Shown: positions 26,095 to 34,541 of the stretch, piece by piece
How positions within the stretch are numbered: position 1 is the stretch's first letter
How the letters are laid out: each line of letters opens with the position of its first letter
Source of the DNA: Bacteroidia bacterium
GTDB taxonomy: Bacteria > Bacteroidota > Bacteroidia > J057
DNA: 64,000 nt
Direction of reading: 5' to 3'
Assembly (NCBI GenBank): GCA_041391665.1
Contig: JAWKNO010000003.1
Span: forward strand, 496,001-560,000
Program-made: the position numbers and the translations under genes
Notes under the pieces: generated by a model
Seen by the model: only the letters and a program-made list of their open reading frames with translations
The model's database searches: none
Told to the model about the DNA's origin: nothing

Positions 26095-27474
26095 ATGAAA
26101 ATGATATCCCTCGAGTATGGCAGCAGTCTGTTGGAAATTGCTGTGCCTGTTCAAACTGAGATCGCCGGTATGCAACATGCGCCGGCTCCGCTAATTGGCG
26201 CGGATGTGATTCCTCATGCCCTTCGCCATCCATATAACTCCCTGGCTCTGGTTGATATAGCCGCACAAAAAATTGCGGCTAAGCCGCAAGCCAAGGCAGT
26301 TATTGTCGTTTCCGACAATACGCGACCGGTTCCATACAAGGGAGAAAACGGATTGATGCCGCATATACTCCGTGCCCTGATACAGGGCGGATTTCGGGAA
26401 AGCGACATCCTCGTACTTATTGGCGCAGGCTCACATCGCAATATGCTTGAGCCCGAAATTGAAGAAATGCTCGGTTTGCACGCCTCGGGATTTCAGGAGG
26501 TATCCGTGCTCAACCATGAGTACGAGATCGATGAGCAATTGACATATCTGGGAGAAACCCGGCAGGGATCACGGGTAATGCTCAACCGTTTGTATATGGA
26601 AGCCGACCTGAAAATCGTAACCGGGCTGGTAGAAAGTCATTTTATGGCAGGGGCTTCAGGCGGCAGAAAAGGCATTTGTCCGGGGATTGTGGGGAAAGAA
26701 ACACTCAACATCTTCCATGGGGCAAAGTTTCTAAGTTCGGCACAGGCAGCAGATATGGTGCTGGAAGGCAACCCTTTACACGATGAATCGCTGGAAATAG
26801 CCTTGATGGCGGGATGTGATTTTCTGGTAAATGCCACCATTGATGCAGAGAAAAGACTGACAGGGGTTTTTGCCGGAAACCTGCAAACGGCGCACCAGGC
26901 GGCAGTACAAAAAATCAGGAGTTATGTGATGGTACCGCTTCCACACAGATATGATATTGTCATTATTCCAGCAGGGTTTGTCGGTGTCAATCATTACCAG
27001 ACCGCAAAAGCTGCGATAGAAGCAGCCCGGGCCGTAAAACAGGGAGGGCAGATTATTCTGGTGGCCAGACATACCGACCCCGACCCAGTCGGCGGAGAAG
27101 GCTATAAAACATCTCTTAAGATGCTTCAGGCAACCGGAAGGCAAAAGTTTATGTCCATGATTATGGCTCCCGACTGGAAACTCATCCAGGAACAATGGCA
27201 GGTGCAAATGTGGTGCAAAGTTTTTGACGTGCTGGAAAATGAAAAAAATCTTCTGTACTGTGCGCTGGAAATTCCGGAAAAAGATTACGAATACCTCCCC
27301 GGCACGCCTTGTATTTCGATGATTTCCAGAGATAAAAACGACCGCCCGGAAGTAGTCATGCGGGCTATGGTAGAAAAAGCAGTGGAATACGCATGTAGGA
27401 TGAGTGATAAAAATCATCCTTCTATTCTTCTATTAAAAGATGGCCCATACGGTATTCCAGAGGTCATTAGTTAG
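26095..27474 (+). CDS. LarA family (nickel-pincer) 2-hydroxyacid racemase-like protein
   Basis: A 459-aa member of the lactate racemase LarA (DUF2088) family. LarA enzymes use a nickel-pincer nucleotide to racemise or epimerise alpha-hydroxyacids by hydride transfer. Residues equivalent to those of Lactobacillus LarA are present: Arg77 in SDNTRP, His114 in AGSHRN, His182 and Lys192 in the ESHFMAG...RKG segment and His208 in NIFHG. Cofactor synthesis needs LarB, LarC and LarE, none of which is in this window. The family includes racemases for several acids besides lactate, so the substrate is open; glycan-derived acids are possible given the uronate and lactate transport genes further along. 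ATG at 26095 is used; a second ATG is two codons in. Confidence 0.83.
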   Translation: MKMISLEYGSSLLEIAVPVQTEIAGMQHAPAPLIGADVIPHALRHPYNSLALVDIAAQKIAAKPQAKAVIVVSDNTRPVPYKGENGLMPHILRALIQGGFRESDILVLIGAGSHRNMLEPEIEEMLGLHASGFQEVSVLNHEYEIDEQLTYLGETRQGSRVMLNRLYMEADLKIVTGLVESHFMAGASGGRKGICPGIVGKETLNIFHGAKFLSSAQAADMVLEGNPLHDESLEIALMAGCDFLVNATIDAEKRLTGVFAGNLQTAHQAAVQKIRSYVMVPLPHRYDIVIIPAGFVGVNHYQTAKAAIEAARAVKQGGQIILVARHTDPDPVGGEGYKTSLKMLQATGRQKFMSMIMAPDWKLIQEQWQVQMWCKVFDVLENEKNLLYCALEIPEKDYEYLPGTPCISMISRDKNDRPEVVMRAMVEKAVEYACRMSDKNHPSILLLKDGPYGIPEVIS

Positions 27475-27584
27475 TTGTTTTGCGATGTCTATTATCAAAG
27501 TTCACCTTTGTCTTATGCTAATCTGCGTATAATTCTATATCTTGCATCCGGTATCCTTACCAACTTACTCTAACACACGACAAT

Positions 27585-28688
27585 ATGAATCCAAGAGTTA
27601 AATTTGTTCCTCCAGTTACAGAACAGAAGCGTTTTTTCCATGTATTGAGAAAAAGAGTAGATGATTATTTCCTTGAAGGCAACATAACGCCCCACGCCAA
27701 CGCTACCATGGTCATCAAAACCTTGTCCATGTTTGCAATGTATTTGATTCCTTATGCCCTCATTTTGACCCTCAATATCCCTCTCTGGCAAATGTGGATT
27801 TTGACAGCAATTATGGGTGTGGGACTGGCAGGAATCGGGCTTTCAGTTATGCATGACGCCAATCATGGCGCCTATTCCGCAAACAAATATATCAACCAGA
27901 TCCTCGGTTTTACCCTCGACCTCATTGGAGGCAGCTCTACTAACTGGAAAGTACAGCACAATATCCTCCACCATACCTATACAAATATCCCCGGTATGGA
28001 CGAAGATATCAGAGAACGGGTGATCATCCGTCTTTCCCCCGAAGCAAAAAGATATAAAATCCATTGGTTTCAGCATTATTATGCAGTATTCTTCTATGGC
28101 TTTATGACTTTCACATGGGTAGCCTATAAAGATGTCATGCAGTTTATCCAATACAGCAAAACCGATATGATCAAAAACCGCGGTATGGAGCTGTTTAAAC
28201 TGATTGCTACCAAAATTATCTACTATAGCTATATTGCAGTTATTCCTTTAATGGTTCTTGACATTACCTGGTGGCAGTTCCTGATCGGTTTTGTTACCAT
28301 GCACTATATCGCAGGTATGATCCTTGCCGTTATTTTTCAAATGGCACACGTAGTCGAAGAAACTTCCATGCCTACACCTACCGAGCATGGTACAATCGAA
28401 AATCTCTGGGCTATTCACCAATTGGAAACTACCGCCAATTTTTCAAATGGCAACCGTATTCTCAACTGGTATGCCGGTGGATTGAATTTCCAGATTGAAC
28501 ACCACCTCTTCCCCAAAATATGCCATGTGCATTACACGGAGATTTCCAAAATTGTAAAAAAGACAGCGGAAGAGTTTGGAGTGCCTTATTATCAGAAAAA
28601 AGACCTGAAAGAAGCGATGGAATCACATCTTCGCCTGCTCAAACAACTGGGCAGAAACGAACATGCACCTGCCATTCACGCACATTGA
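27585..28688 (+). CDS. Membrane fatty acid desaturase (acyl-CoA/acyl-lipid type)
   Basis: A 367-aa integral membrane di-iron desaturase that introduces cis double bonds into membrane fatty acids. The three histidine boxes are present: HDANHG (90-95), HNILHH (125-130) and QIEHHLFP (about 305). A third-box-adjacent HVVEETSMP segment and four hydrophobic membrane spans (about 45-65, 70-90, 150-175 and 205-245) fit the family. The QIEHH form of the last box is shared with front-end (delta-6-like) desaturases, although no cytochrome b5 domain is fused. It is a single-gene unit closed by a strong terminator. Its role is likely membrane fluidity or polyunsaturated acid synthesis. Confidence 0.9.
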   Translation: MNPRVKFVPPVTEQKRFFHVLRKRVDDYFLEGNITPHANATMVIKTLSMFAMYLIPYALILTLNIPLWQMWILTAIMGVGLAGIGLSVMHDANHGAYSANKYINQILGFTLDLIGGSSTNWKVQHNILHHTYTNIPGMDEDIRERVIIRLSPEAKRYKIHWFQHYYAVFFYGFMTFTWVAYKDVMQFIQYSKTDMIKNRGMELFKLIATKIIYYSYIAVIPLMVLDITWWQFLIGFVTMHYIAGMILAVIFQMAHVVEETSMPTPTEHGTIENLWAIHQLETTANFSNGNRILNWYAGGLNFQIEHHLFPKICHVHYTEISKIVKKTAEEFGVPYYQKKDLKEAMESHLRLLKQLGRNEHAPAIHAH

Positions 28689-28734
28689 TACCTAACACCG
28701 GGGATTTTCTAAATCCTTCGGATATCAATCATAT

Positions 28735-28772
28735 AAAAAAAGAGGCTGACAAAAATGTCAGCCTCTTTTTTT
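28735..28772. terminator. Bidirectional intrinsic terminator
   Basis: A perfect inverted repeat, GAGGCTGACA / TGTCAGCCTC, extended by A-tract on the left and T-tract on the right with a 4-nt loop. It lies between the desaturase gene and the convergent BON-LysM gene and can serve both. Confidence 0.9.
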
Positions 28773-28797
28773 ATGTACTAGTTGATTTTTTTTCTGA

Positions 28798-29280
28798 CTA
28801 TGCTTCCAATGGAGGAATGCGCAGAACCTGACCTGGGTAGATCAAATCCGGATCTTTCAGCATCGGCTTATTTGCCTCAAAAATCACCGGGTATTTCATC
28901 GCATTGCCGTAGTGTGCTTTAGCAATTTTGGAAAGACTATCTCCTTTTACAACAGTATAAAATACAGATTCTGGTTCCGGAGTTTCTACCAACTCTACTT
29001 TGATTTGGTCATCGACAGTAGCGATACCTTCGATATTGCCAACAGCAAGGATTAGTTTTTCTTTGTCTGTCTGGGTTTTTGCAAAGCCGTTCAGGGTAAC
29101 GGTGTCATCATCTTCTCCGGAAAATGCAATAGAGAGGTCTTCAATACCAAGACCAAATTTGGCTACGAATTCTTTAATGACGGCTTCTTTTTTAGCGATC
29201 GCTTCTTCGCGCTTTTGTGCATCGGTTTTCAAGCCTAGCAGACTTGCACCTGCATTTTTAACAAAACTAAAAAGTCCCAT
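28798..29280 (-). CDS. BON-LysM domain protein
   Basis: A 160-aa protein resembling E. coli Kbp (YgaU). Residues about 25-95 form a BON domain with a VTLNGFAKTQTDKEKLILAVGNIEGIATVDDQI-type pattern. Residues about 108-157 form a LysM domain (YTVVKGDSLSKIAKAHYGN ... LIYPGQVLRIP). There is no evident signal peptide, as in Kbp, which is a cytoplasmic potassium-binding protein; binding of K+ here is an inference. The ATG at 29280 was chosen because the conserved MGLFSFVKNAGASL start is shared by the family; an upstream in-frame extension to 29355 is unlikely. Convergent with the desaturase gene. Confidence 0.88.
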   Translation of the reverse strand: MGLFSFVKNAGASLLGLKTDAQKREEAIAKKEAVIKEFVAKFGLGIEDLSIAFSGEDDDTVTLNGFAKTQTDKEKLILAVGNIEGIATVDDQIKVELVETPEPESVFYTVVKGDSLSKIAKAHYGNAMKYPVIFEANKPMLKDPDLIYPGQVLRIPPLEA

Positions 29281-29403
29281 GTTTGATTTGTATAAGTTAT
29301 GGTTTAAGAATAAATTGATTATGTACTTCTGACAGGCGCAAATAATAAAGGTCACTTTAAAAAAACAAAATTGTCGCCCTATTATTTTCGCGGGGGAAAA
29401 ATA

Positions 29404-32400
29404 TTATTCAAATGTAAAATAATTCTCCCCCAAAACCTTGTCCAGTGTATCTATTAAAAACGAAACATTACCTGCATGAAAGGGCATCGGTGGTTTGATT
29501 TTAATAACATTATGAAAGGGCCCGTCAGTACTCATCAAAATACCCAACTGTCGCATGCAGTTGGCAAGATACCGGGTCTGATCCGGAGCGGGTGTAAGTA
29601 ATTCCCTGTCTTTGACCAGTTCAAACCCCTGAAACAACCCGACACCGCGCACATCGCCGATTATGGCATGCTTCTGCTGCAGTTCGAGCAAGCCCTTGCG
29701 CAGCAATGTGCCCATTTGAAAGGCATGATGTTGCAGCGCTTCATCTTTGATTACAGCCAGGACCTCCCTGCCAATGGCGCAGGAGACCGGGTTCCCGCCG
29801 AAAGTATTGAAATATTCCATGCCGTTGGCAAAAGCTTCTGCGACGGCACGTGTACACACGACCGCACCCAGCGGATGTCCATTGCCAATCGGCTTACCCA
29901 TTGTCACGATGTCGGGCACTACCCCTTGCAGCTCAAATCCCCAGAATTTTTCCCCTACCCTGCCAAAACCTACCTGCACCTCATCTGCAATACAGACGCC
30001 TCCGGCAGCTCTTACTTTTTGGTACGCTGCGGCCAGGTAACCTTCAGGTAACATTACCTGTCCCCCACAGCTCAGGATGCTCTCATGAATAAAACCGGCA
30101 GGTTTTTTCCCCGCCTCCGCCAACTGGCGGAGTATCACATCCACATGGCCTGCATATTTTCCGCCGGTACCTTCTCCCCGGTACAGACCGCGGTAATTGT
30201 CCGGAATCGGCAATACATGTATCCATTCAGGGGCTCCCTTTCCGCCTTTTCCGTCAAATTTGTATGAGCTGATATCAATACAGGCATTGGTATTGCCATG
30301 ATACCCTACTTCCACTACGAGCATATCGCGGTTTCCGCCAATCGCCCGGGCCATACGCAACGCCAGCTCATTGGCCTCACTTCCCGAATTTACGAAATGA
30401 ACGACTTCCAGAGACGGCGGCAAGGTCGCCAGCAGTTCTTCTGCATAACGCACAATCGCTTCGTGAAGATAGCGGGTATTGGTATTGAGCAATGCTGCCT
30501 GCTTTCGCCCTGCTGCAACAATGCGCGGATGCTGATGCCCTACGTGGGGCACGTTATTGACAGTGTCGAGATATCGACGGCCTTCGTGGTCATAAAGATA
30601 TTGACCGTAACCCCTGACGATTTTCAGCGGGCGATCATAAGAGACACTCAGGCTCCGGCCCAAATGTCGATTCCTGACTTGCTGAATCTCCCGGGGTTTT
30701 GTTTCCGGGAAAGAACGGATATTCACACCTGCAAGCATCCCCGGATCGGGGCTGACAGATTTCCAGATTTCCCGCTGATGGGGATATGCTACGCCGGGAA
30801 AATCACCAGCCCGACCTAACAGGTCGAGGATGACCTGAAAATGCAGATGCGGCGGCCAGTTGCCATTCTCCGGGCGGGGACCGATTGTGCCCATCACCTC
30901 TCCGGCGGATACTTTTCGACCAGGCATCCAATCTTTCATGGAGTTTATACTCAAATGCCCATAAAGGGTAAAAAAAGTCGGCCCGTCCGGAGGATTGTGC
31001 TCCAATATCAATGTAGGCCCATAATCTCTCTCCTGAGCATTATTGGCAAAACTGTGGATCCTGCCTTCATATACAGCCATCACGGCCGTACCGGATGGCA
31101 AAAATATATCAAGTCCGAGATGAACAGTTCGCCATAAAGGACCTTCATTTCCGGTGGTCAGATAACTGTCAGTGGTGTAGAAAGGCCGTACTTCATCGTA
31201 TTTGCCTATACCCGCAAGTCTTTGGGCATCTTCCAAAAGTCTTCGGATATGGCGATCAAACTGAGCAGAATCCTCAAATGTCGAATTATTGCCCAGTTCT
31301 TCACTTCCGACCCCAAGATCCAGAACATGTATATTCTCCGGCGACAGGTCAGCAGCGACCACGGGTGCAAAAGTATGTTTTTCGGCCCATCGCAAAAAAG
31401 GAGTTTGTTGCGGGCAAGGTGTATAGCCACAAGCATCCCGAAATGTATATTCAGCCAGGGCCGGGGAAATGATGCGTAGTTTTTCCAGCAGATCCCATGC
31501 AGGTTGTTCGCTGATTTGCAGATAAGTATTTTCCGGATGTGCCTGCCTGCTGATTGCGGCATTTGTAACCGAAATCATCAGTCTTGCAGCAATCAGAGGA
31601 AATAAAACGGAAAGTTCTGTTTCTGTGAGAGGAAATGCCGAGTGAAAGCCCTTTACAAGGTCAGCTACAGCAGAAAGCGGATCAGGTTTACCCATCAGTG
31701 CATAGGCTGCCGCAATGGCTGGTTCATATACCGTTTTAGTATAAACCATATCCCCAAAATCGATCAGACTGATCACTTCTGAGGGGAAGGTATGTGAAAC
31801 GAGAATATTATAGTCGTTGGCATCGTTGTGATTGACACTTTCGCGAAGTTGGGGGAGCAAGGGAAGAACAGCCGTTTTGTACAGATTCAAAAAATAGTCT
31901 ATCATTTCCCGCTGTTGCGGCAGGCGAAAAATATCCTTATGCGGCTCAATCCAGCGCACATTGGCCAGGTCCCATTTATACCATCTGTGGGCGGAAGCAT
32001 GATCAAAGCCCTGGAGGGAGGAGATCAGTGAGCCGCAGGCTGTTCCGAGGCTTTGGATCAGATCGGAAGAATGAGGATTTACCTTTGCCCAAACATTTCC
32101 TTCTACCCAGGTGAGCAATCTTACCAGTCGCTCATTTCCCGCCTCATCTGCTATTCGGGAAATATACTCCCCCCCGAGATTGGGTATAACAACCGGCAAT
32201 TTCAGCCCGCAGGGGTGAGTTTCGAGATGTAACATCGCCTGATTCTGCATATCCAGATCAGTCCATGCTTCCCCTACATGCGAAACTTTGAGAATAAAGG
32301 AAAGATGGTTTGAGGTGCGAACAAAATAGTTGAGATCCAGTTCTCCGGGAAGGGGTTTGACCGAAACAGGCTGGATATCAAAAAGCTGGTCCAAAAGGGT

Positions 32401-32421
32401 TTGAGGAGATAACGTGTGCAT
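29404..32421 (-). CDS. Three-part fusion: APH-type kinase, M23 peptidase, class III aminotransferase/phospholyase
   Basis: A 1005-aa protein with three complete modules. Residues about 1-330 are an aminoglycoside-phosphotransferase-fold kinase (catalytic HNDANDYN at 198-205, metal-binding IDFGD around 221), related to hydroxylysine kinase. Residues about 425-545 are an M23 (LytM-like) domain with all zinc ligands: HLGLD at 434-438, YGHLS near 489 and HLH at 525-527. Residues about 590-1005 are a class III PLP enzyme (DEVQVGFG near 813, PLP lysine 843 in GKPIGNG), the group that includes ethanolamine-phosphate and phosphohydroxylysine phospholyases. No signal peptide is seen, so it should be cytoplasmic. 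A likely activity is phosphorylation of an amino alcohol and then PLP-dependent elimination. ATG at 32421 is preferred over a TTG at 32451. Confidence 0.88.
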   Translation of the reverse strand: MHTLSPQTLLDQLFDIQPVSVKPLPGELDLNYFVRTSNHLSFILKVSHVGEAWTDLDMQNQAMLHLETHPCGLKLPVVIPNLGGEYISRIADEAGNERLVRLLTWVEGNVWAKVNPHSSDLIQSLGTACGSLISSLQGFDHASAHRWYKWDLANVRWIEPHKDIFRLPQQREMIDYFLNLYKTAVLPLLPQLRESVNHNDANDYNILVSHTFPSEVISLIDFGDMVYTKTVYEPAIAAAYALMGKPDPLSAVADLVKGFHSAFPLTETELSVLFPLIAARLMISVTNAAISRQAHPENTYLQISEQPAWDLLEKLRIISPALAEYTFRDACGYTPCPQQTPFLRWAEKHTFAPVVAADLSPENIHVLDLGVGSEELGNNSTFEDSAQFDRHIRRLLEDAQRLAGIGKYDEVRPFYTTDSYLTTGNEGPLWRTVHLGLDIFLPSGTAVMAVYEGRIHSFANNAQERDYGPTLILEHNPPDGPTFFTLYGHLSINSMKDWMPGRKVSAGEVMGTIGPRPENGNWPPHLHFQVILDLLGRAGDFPGVAYPHQREIWKSVSPDPGMLAGVNIRSFPETKPREIQQVRNRHLGRSLSVSYDRPLKIVRGYGQYLYDHEGRRYLDTVNNVPHVGHQHPRIVAAGRKQAALLNTNTRYLHEAIVRYAEELLATLPPSLEVVHFVNSGSEANELALRMARAIGGNRDMLVVEVGYHGNTNACIDISSYKFDGKGGKGAPEWIHVLPIPDNYRGLYRGEGTGGKYAGHVDVILRQLAEAGKKPAGFIHESILSCGGQVMLPEGYLAAAYQKVRAAGGVCIADEVQVGFGRVGEKFWGFELQGVVPDIVTMGKPIGNGHPLGAVVCTRAVAEAFANGMEYFNTFGGNPVSCAIGREVLAVIKDEALQHHAFQMGTLLRKGLLELQQKHAIIGDVRGVGLFQGFELVKDRELLTPAPDQTRYLANCMRQLGILMSTDGPFHNVIKIKPPMPFHAGNVSFLIDTLDKVLGENYFTFE

Positions 32422-32521
32422 GTATTGAATTTGAATGAAATACAAAGGCAAAGAAAATGATCATAACATTCAAAGTATCAGGATTTTTTTATTTTTTAGA
32501 TGTTTCGTTAAATAGCGTCCC

Positions 32522-33121
32522 ATGACACGAGTATGTAGATATCGCTTCTTCAGAGAGGTGTTTGTTTCTTTTTTGGTCTCGCTGGTATTTATGGGAAATC
32601 TACTGGCTCAGGTATCAGAAGATACCCACGGTTATATTATTTCCTATTCGGGAGACACTACTTTTGGGCAGATTTCTCCCGGGAACTATTTCCGCGATCA
32701 GAAGCGCATTCGATTTACGGATGTTTATGGGGTAAAAACCATTTATCATTCTGATCGGATTGCCGGTTTTGGTTATGGGGGAAAACATTATATCGCGAAA
32801 CCTACCCCATATTATTTTGCAGGGTTATTCAGCGACAGTACGATTTTCCTGTTGAGGAGAATTCAAGGGCCGGCATCGCTCTACCGTTTTTACAAACAGC
32901 GATCACTTTTCACCCTTCAGAAAGGACCGTCATACTTCGAATTGGTTGAAAAACCAGATGGCAAGCTATATGAGGTAAGCCTTGCGTTTAAATGGAAACG
33001 CGTAGCTACAGTTTTTGCAGATTACCCGGAGCTGGCCAGGGAAATAGAAACTGGCCTCTACAAACCGGAGGAATTAGACAAGATCATTGATACTTATAAT
33101 CAGTGGTACAATCAACGATAA
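32522..33121 (+). CDS. Secreted hypothetical protein
   Basis: A 199-aa protein with an N-terminal signal peptide after a basic n-region (hydrophobic FVSFLVSLVFMGNLLAQ, about 14-30). The mature part begins with a GYIISYSGDTTFGQISPG beta pattern found in many Bacteroidota secreted proteins that start with a 'GYI...GDT..G.I' strand pair, followed by mixed beta structure and a C-terminal helix. I do not recognise a named family. It is divergent from the fusion enzyme gene (100-bp gap). Immediately downstream lies a 166-bp tandem repeat. Confidence 0.65.
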   Translation: MTRVCRYRFFREVFVSFLVSLVFMGNLLAQVSEDTHGYIISYSGDTTFGQISPGNYFRDQKRIRFTDVYGVKTIYHSDRIAGFGYGGKHYIAKPTPYYFAGLFSDSTIFLLRRIQGPASLYRFYKQRSLFTLQKGPSYFELVEKPDGKLYEVSLAFKWKRVATVFADYPELAREIETGLYKPEELDKIIDTYNQWYNQR

Positions 33122-33143
33122 ATGGCACGCAGAGCCATAAGTT

Positions 33144-33475
33144 TTGGCACGCAGATGACGCTGATTTGTATGATATTCGCAGAAAAAGAATCAGCGGAAA
33201 TCGGCGTCATCTGCGTAATCAGCGTGCTATCGCATTTGCGCAAAACATGATCTCAAGAAGCTGCGCCTTCAGCCAGCTTTGCAAGTACTTTTTCAGGTTT
33301 GCGGTGAGCTTGGCACGCAGATGACGCTGATTTGTATGATATTCGCAGAAAAAGAATCAGCGAAAATCGGCGTCATCTGCGTTATCAGCGTGCTATCGCA
33401 TTTGCGCAAAACATGATCTCAAGAAGCTGCGCCTTCAGCCAGCTTTGCAAGTACTTTTTCAGGTTTGCGGTGAGC
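33144..33475. repeat. Two-copy 166-bp tandem repeat overlapping a gene's 3' end
   Basis: Copy 1 (33144-33309) and copy 2 (33310-33475) are adjacent and nearly identical, with only a few differences such as GCGGAAATC versus GCGAAAATC. Each holds an imperfect palindrome: ACGCAGATGACGCTGATTT at about 33149 pairs with AAATCGGCGTCATCTGCGT at about 33198. An extra partial TGGCACGCAGA lies at 33123. The last 57 bp of copy 2 are the C-terminal codons and stop of the minus-strand membrane protein gene, so copy 1 carries a detached duplicate of that gene tail. The region 33122-33418 contains no other gene. Confidence 0.9.
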
Positions 33476-33772
33476 GCGGATCAGCTCTACGATAGCCTGG
33501 GCGCTCAAAGAAGTAATACCGGGGATAGGTAGTAAACCGAAAATTTTATAGCCGCGTTTCAGTTTCAGCCGGGTGCCGGCGAGCAGGGAGGATATCCCAT
33601 ATTCAACAATTTCATCGAGGATCAGAGAAGCGCCAAAAAAGGAAATGATCACAGGCGTCTCGAAAAAGAATATGGCAATATCAATCCCTGCAGAAGCCAG
33701 GATCAGCAGCCAAAGACGGCGGCGGTGAGTACGAAGGATTTGCTGGGAGCTGGCGGAGTTTTCAGTTTCCAT
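33419..33772 (-). CDS. Small membrane protein of unknown function
   Basis: A 117-aa protein with a basic N-terminus (HRRRLW) and one or two hydrophobic segments (about 20-40 and 43-65). A conserved-looking GLLPIPGITSLSAQAIVELIRAHRKPEKVLA tail follows. No family is recognised. Its last 18 codons and stop lie inside copy 2 of the 166-bp tandem repeat, so a second copy of the tail exists just downstream at 33253-33309 without the rest of the gene. It is transcribed away from the LolD-type ATPase gene across a 112-bp intergenic region. Confidence 0.6.
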   Translation of the reverse strand: METENSASSQQILRTHRRRLWLLILASAGIDIAIFFFETPVIISFFGASLILDEIVEYGISSLLAGTRLKLKRGYKIFGLLPIPGITSLSAQAIVELIRAHRKPEKVLAKLAEGAAS

Positions 33773-33803
33773 ATAAGTTACTTTTGATGCAAATAAACTG
33801 AGC

Positions 33804-33834
33804 CTGACTTATCTTTCAAATTTATGTATATTTG
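33804..33834 (+). promoter_or_regulatory. Candidate promoter for the LolD-type ATPase gene
   Basis: A perfect -7 element TATATTTG (33827-33834) lies 20 bp after a CTG that stands in for the usual -33 TTG. The predicted transcript start would be near 33841, about 45 nt before the ATG at 33885. This fits the Bacteroidota TTG-N19-21-TAnnTTTG pattern with one mismatch. Confidence 0.5.
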
Positions 33835-33884
33835 GCCATCGCAAAACACGACAACCAGCATTCACAGACAGCAGTGATTGAATT

Positions 33885-34541
33885 ATGCTAAAGGCTGAAA
33901 ATATTTATAAATCATACGGACAGGTTTCTGTACTAAAAGGCGTTGATATTTCTCTGGAAGAAGGCGAAGTCGTAGCGCTTATCGGCGCTTCGGGTGCCGG
34001 GAAAAGCACGCTGCTTCAGATTCTCGGTACGTTGGATAATCCAGATTCGGGCAAAGTGTTTTTTCAAAACAAAGAGATCACACAAATGAACGAAAAACAA
34101 AAGGCGCAGTTTCGCAATCAGTCCCTGGGGTTTGTTTTTCAGTTTCACCATTTGCTTCCGGAGTTTAGTGCGCTCGAAAATGTGTGTATGCCGGCATTTA
34201 TTTTGGGAAGTCCCCGCACGGCGGTTATTGCAAGAGCCGAGAAACTGCTGAGTCAGCTGGGGCTGGAAAATCGTTTTCACCACAAACCTGGCCAACTTTC
34301 CGGCGGAGAACAGCAGCGGGTCTCTATTGCCCGAAGTCTGATTAATGAACCCCGGATGATCCTTGCAGATGAACCAACCGGGAATCTGGATACTCACAAC
34401 AGTGAAGAACTTTACCGAATCATTTTTGACCTTGCCCAATCTACGGGTGTCGCTTTTATGATTGCTACCCACAATCTCGGACTGGCAGAAAAAGCCAACC
34501 GCACCTGCCATATCAGAGATGGGTTAATGGTTAATGGTTAA
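33885..34541 (+). CDS. LolD/MacB-type ABC transporter ATPase
   Basis: A 218-aa ATPase of the LolD/FtsE/MacB group, the energy subunit of complexes with FtsX-type permeases (lipoprotein release, drug or peptide efflux). Walker A GASGAGKST (about 35-43), Q-loop FVFQFHHLLPEFSALENV (about 84-100), signature LSGGEQQRVSIARSL (about 139), Walker B MILADEPTGNLD and H-loop ATHNLGLA are all present. LLPEFSALENVCMPA is typical of LolD. No permease gene is adjacent, so it may act with a permease elsewhere. Its final codons (LMVNG, stop) are formed by a heptamer repeat array, so the C-terminus may vary in length between strains. Confidence 0.88.
   Translation: MLKAENIYKSYGQVSVLKGVDISLEEGEVVALIGASGAGKSTLLQILGTLDNPDSGKVFFQNKEITQMNEKQKAQFRNQSLGFVFQFHHLLPEFSALENVCMPAFILGSPRTAVIARAEKLLSQLGLENRFHHKPGQLSGGEQQRVSIARSLINEPRMILADEPTGNLDTHNSEELYRIIFDLAQSTGVAFMIATHNLGLAEKANRTCHIRDGLMVNG

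Noticed and set aside
33122..33480. Possible insertion sequence or MITE insertion
   Set aside because: There is no transposase, no terminal inverted repeat at the ends of the 166-bp unit and no target-site duplication; a simple tandem duplication explains it.
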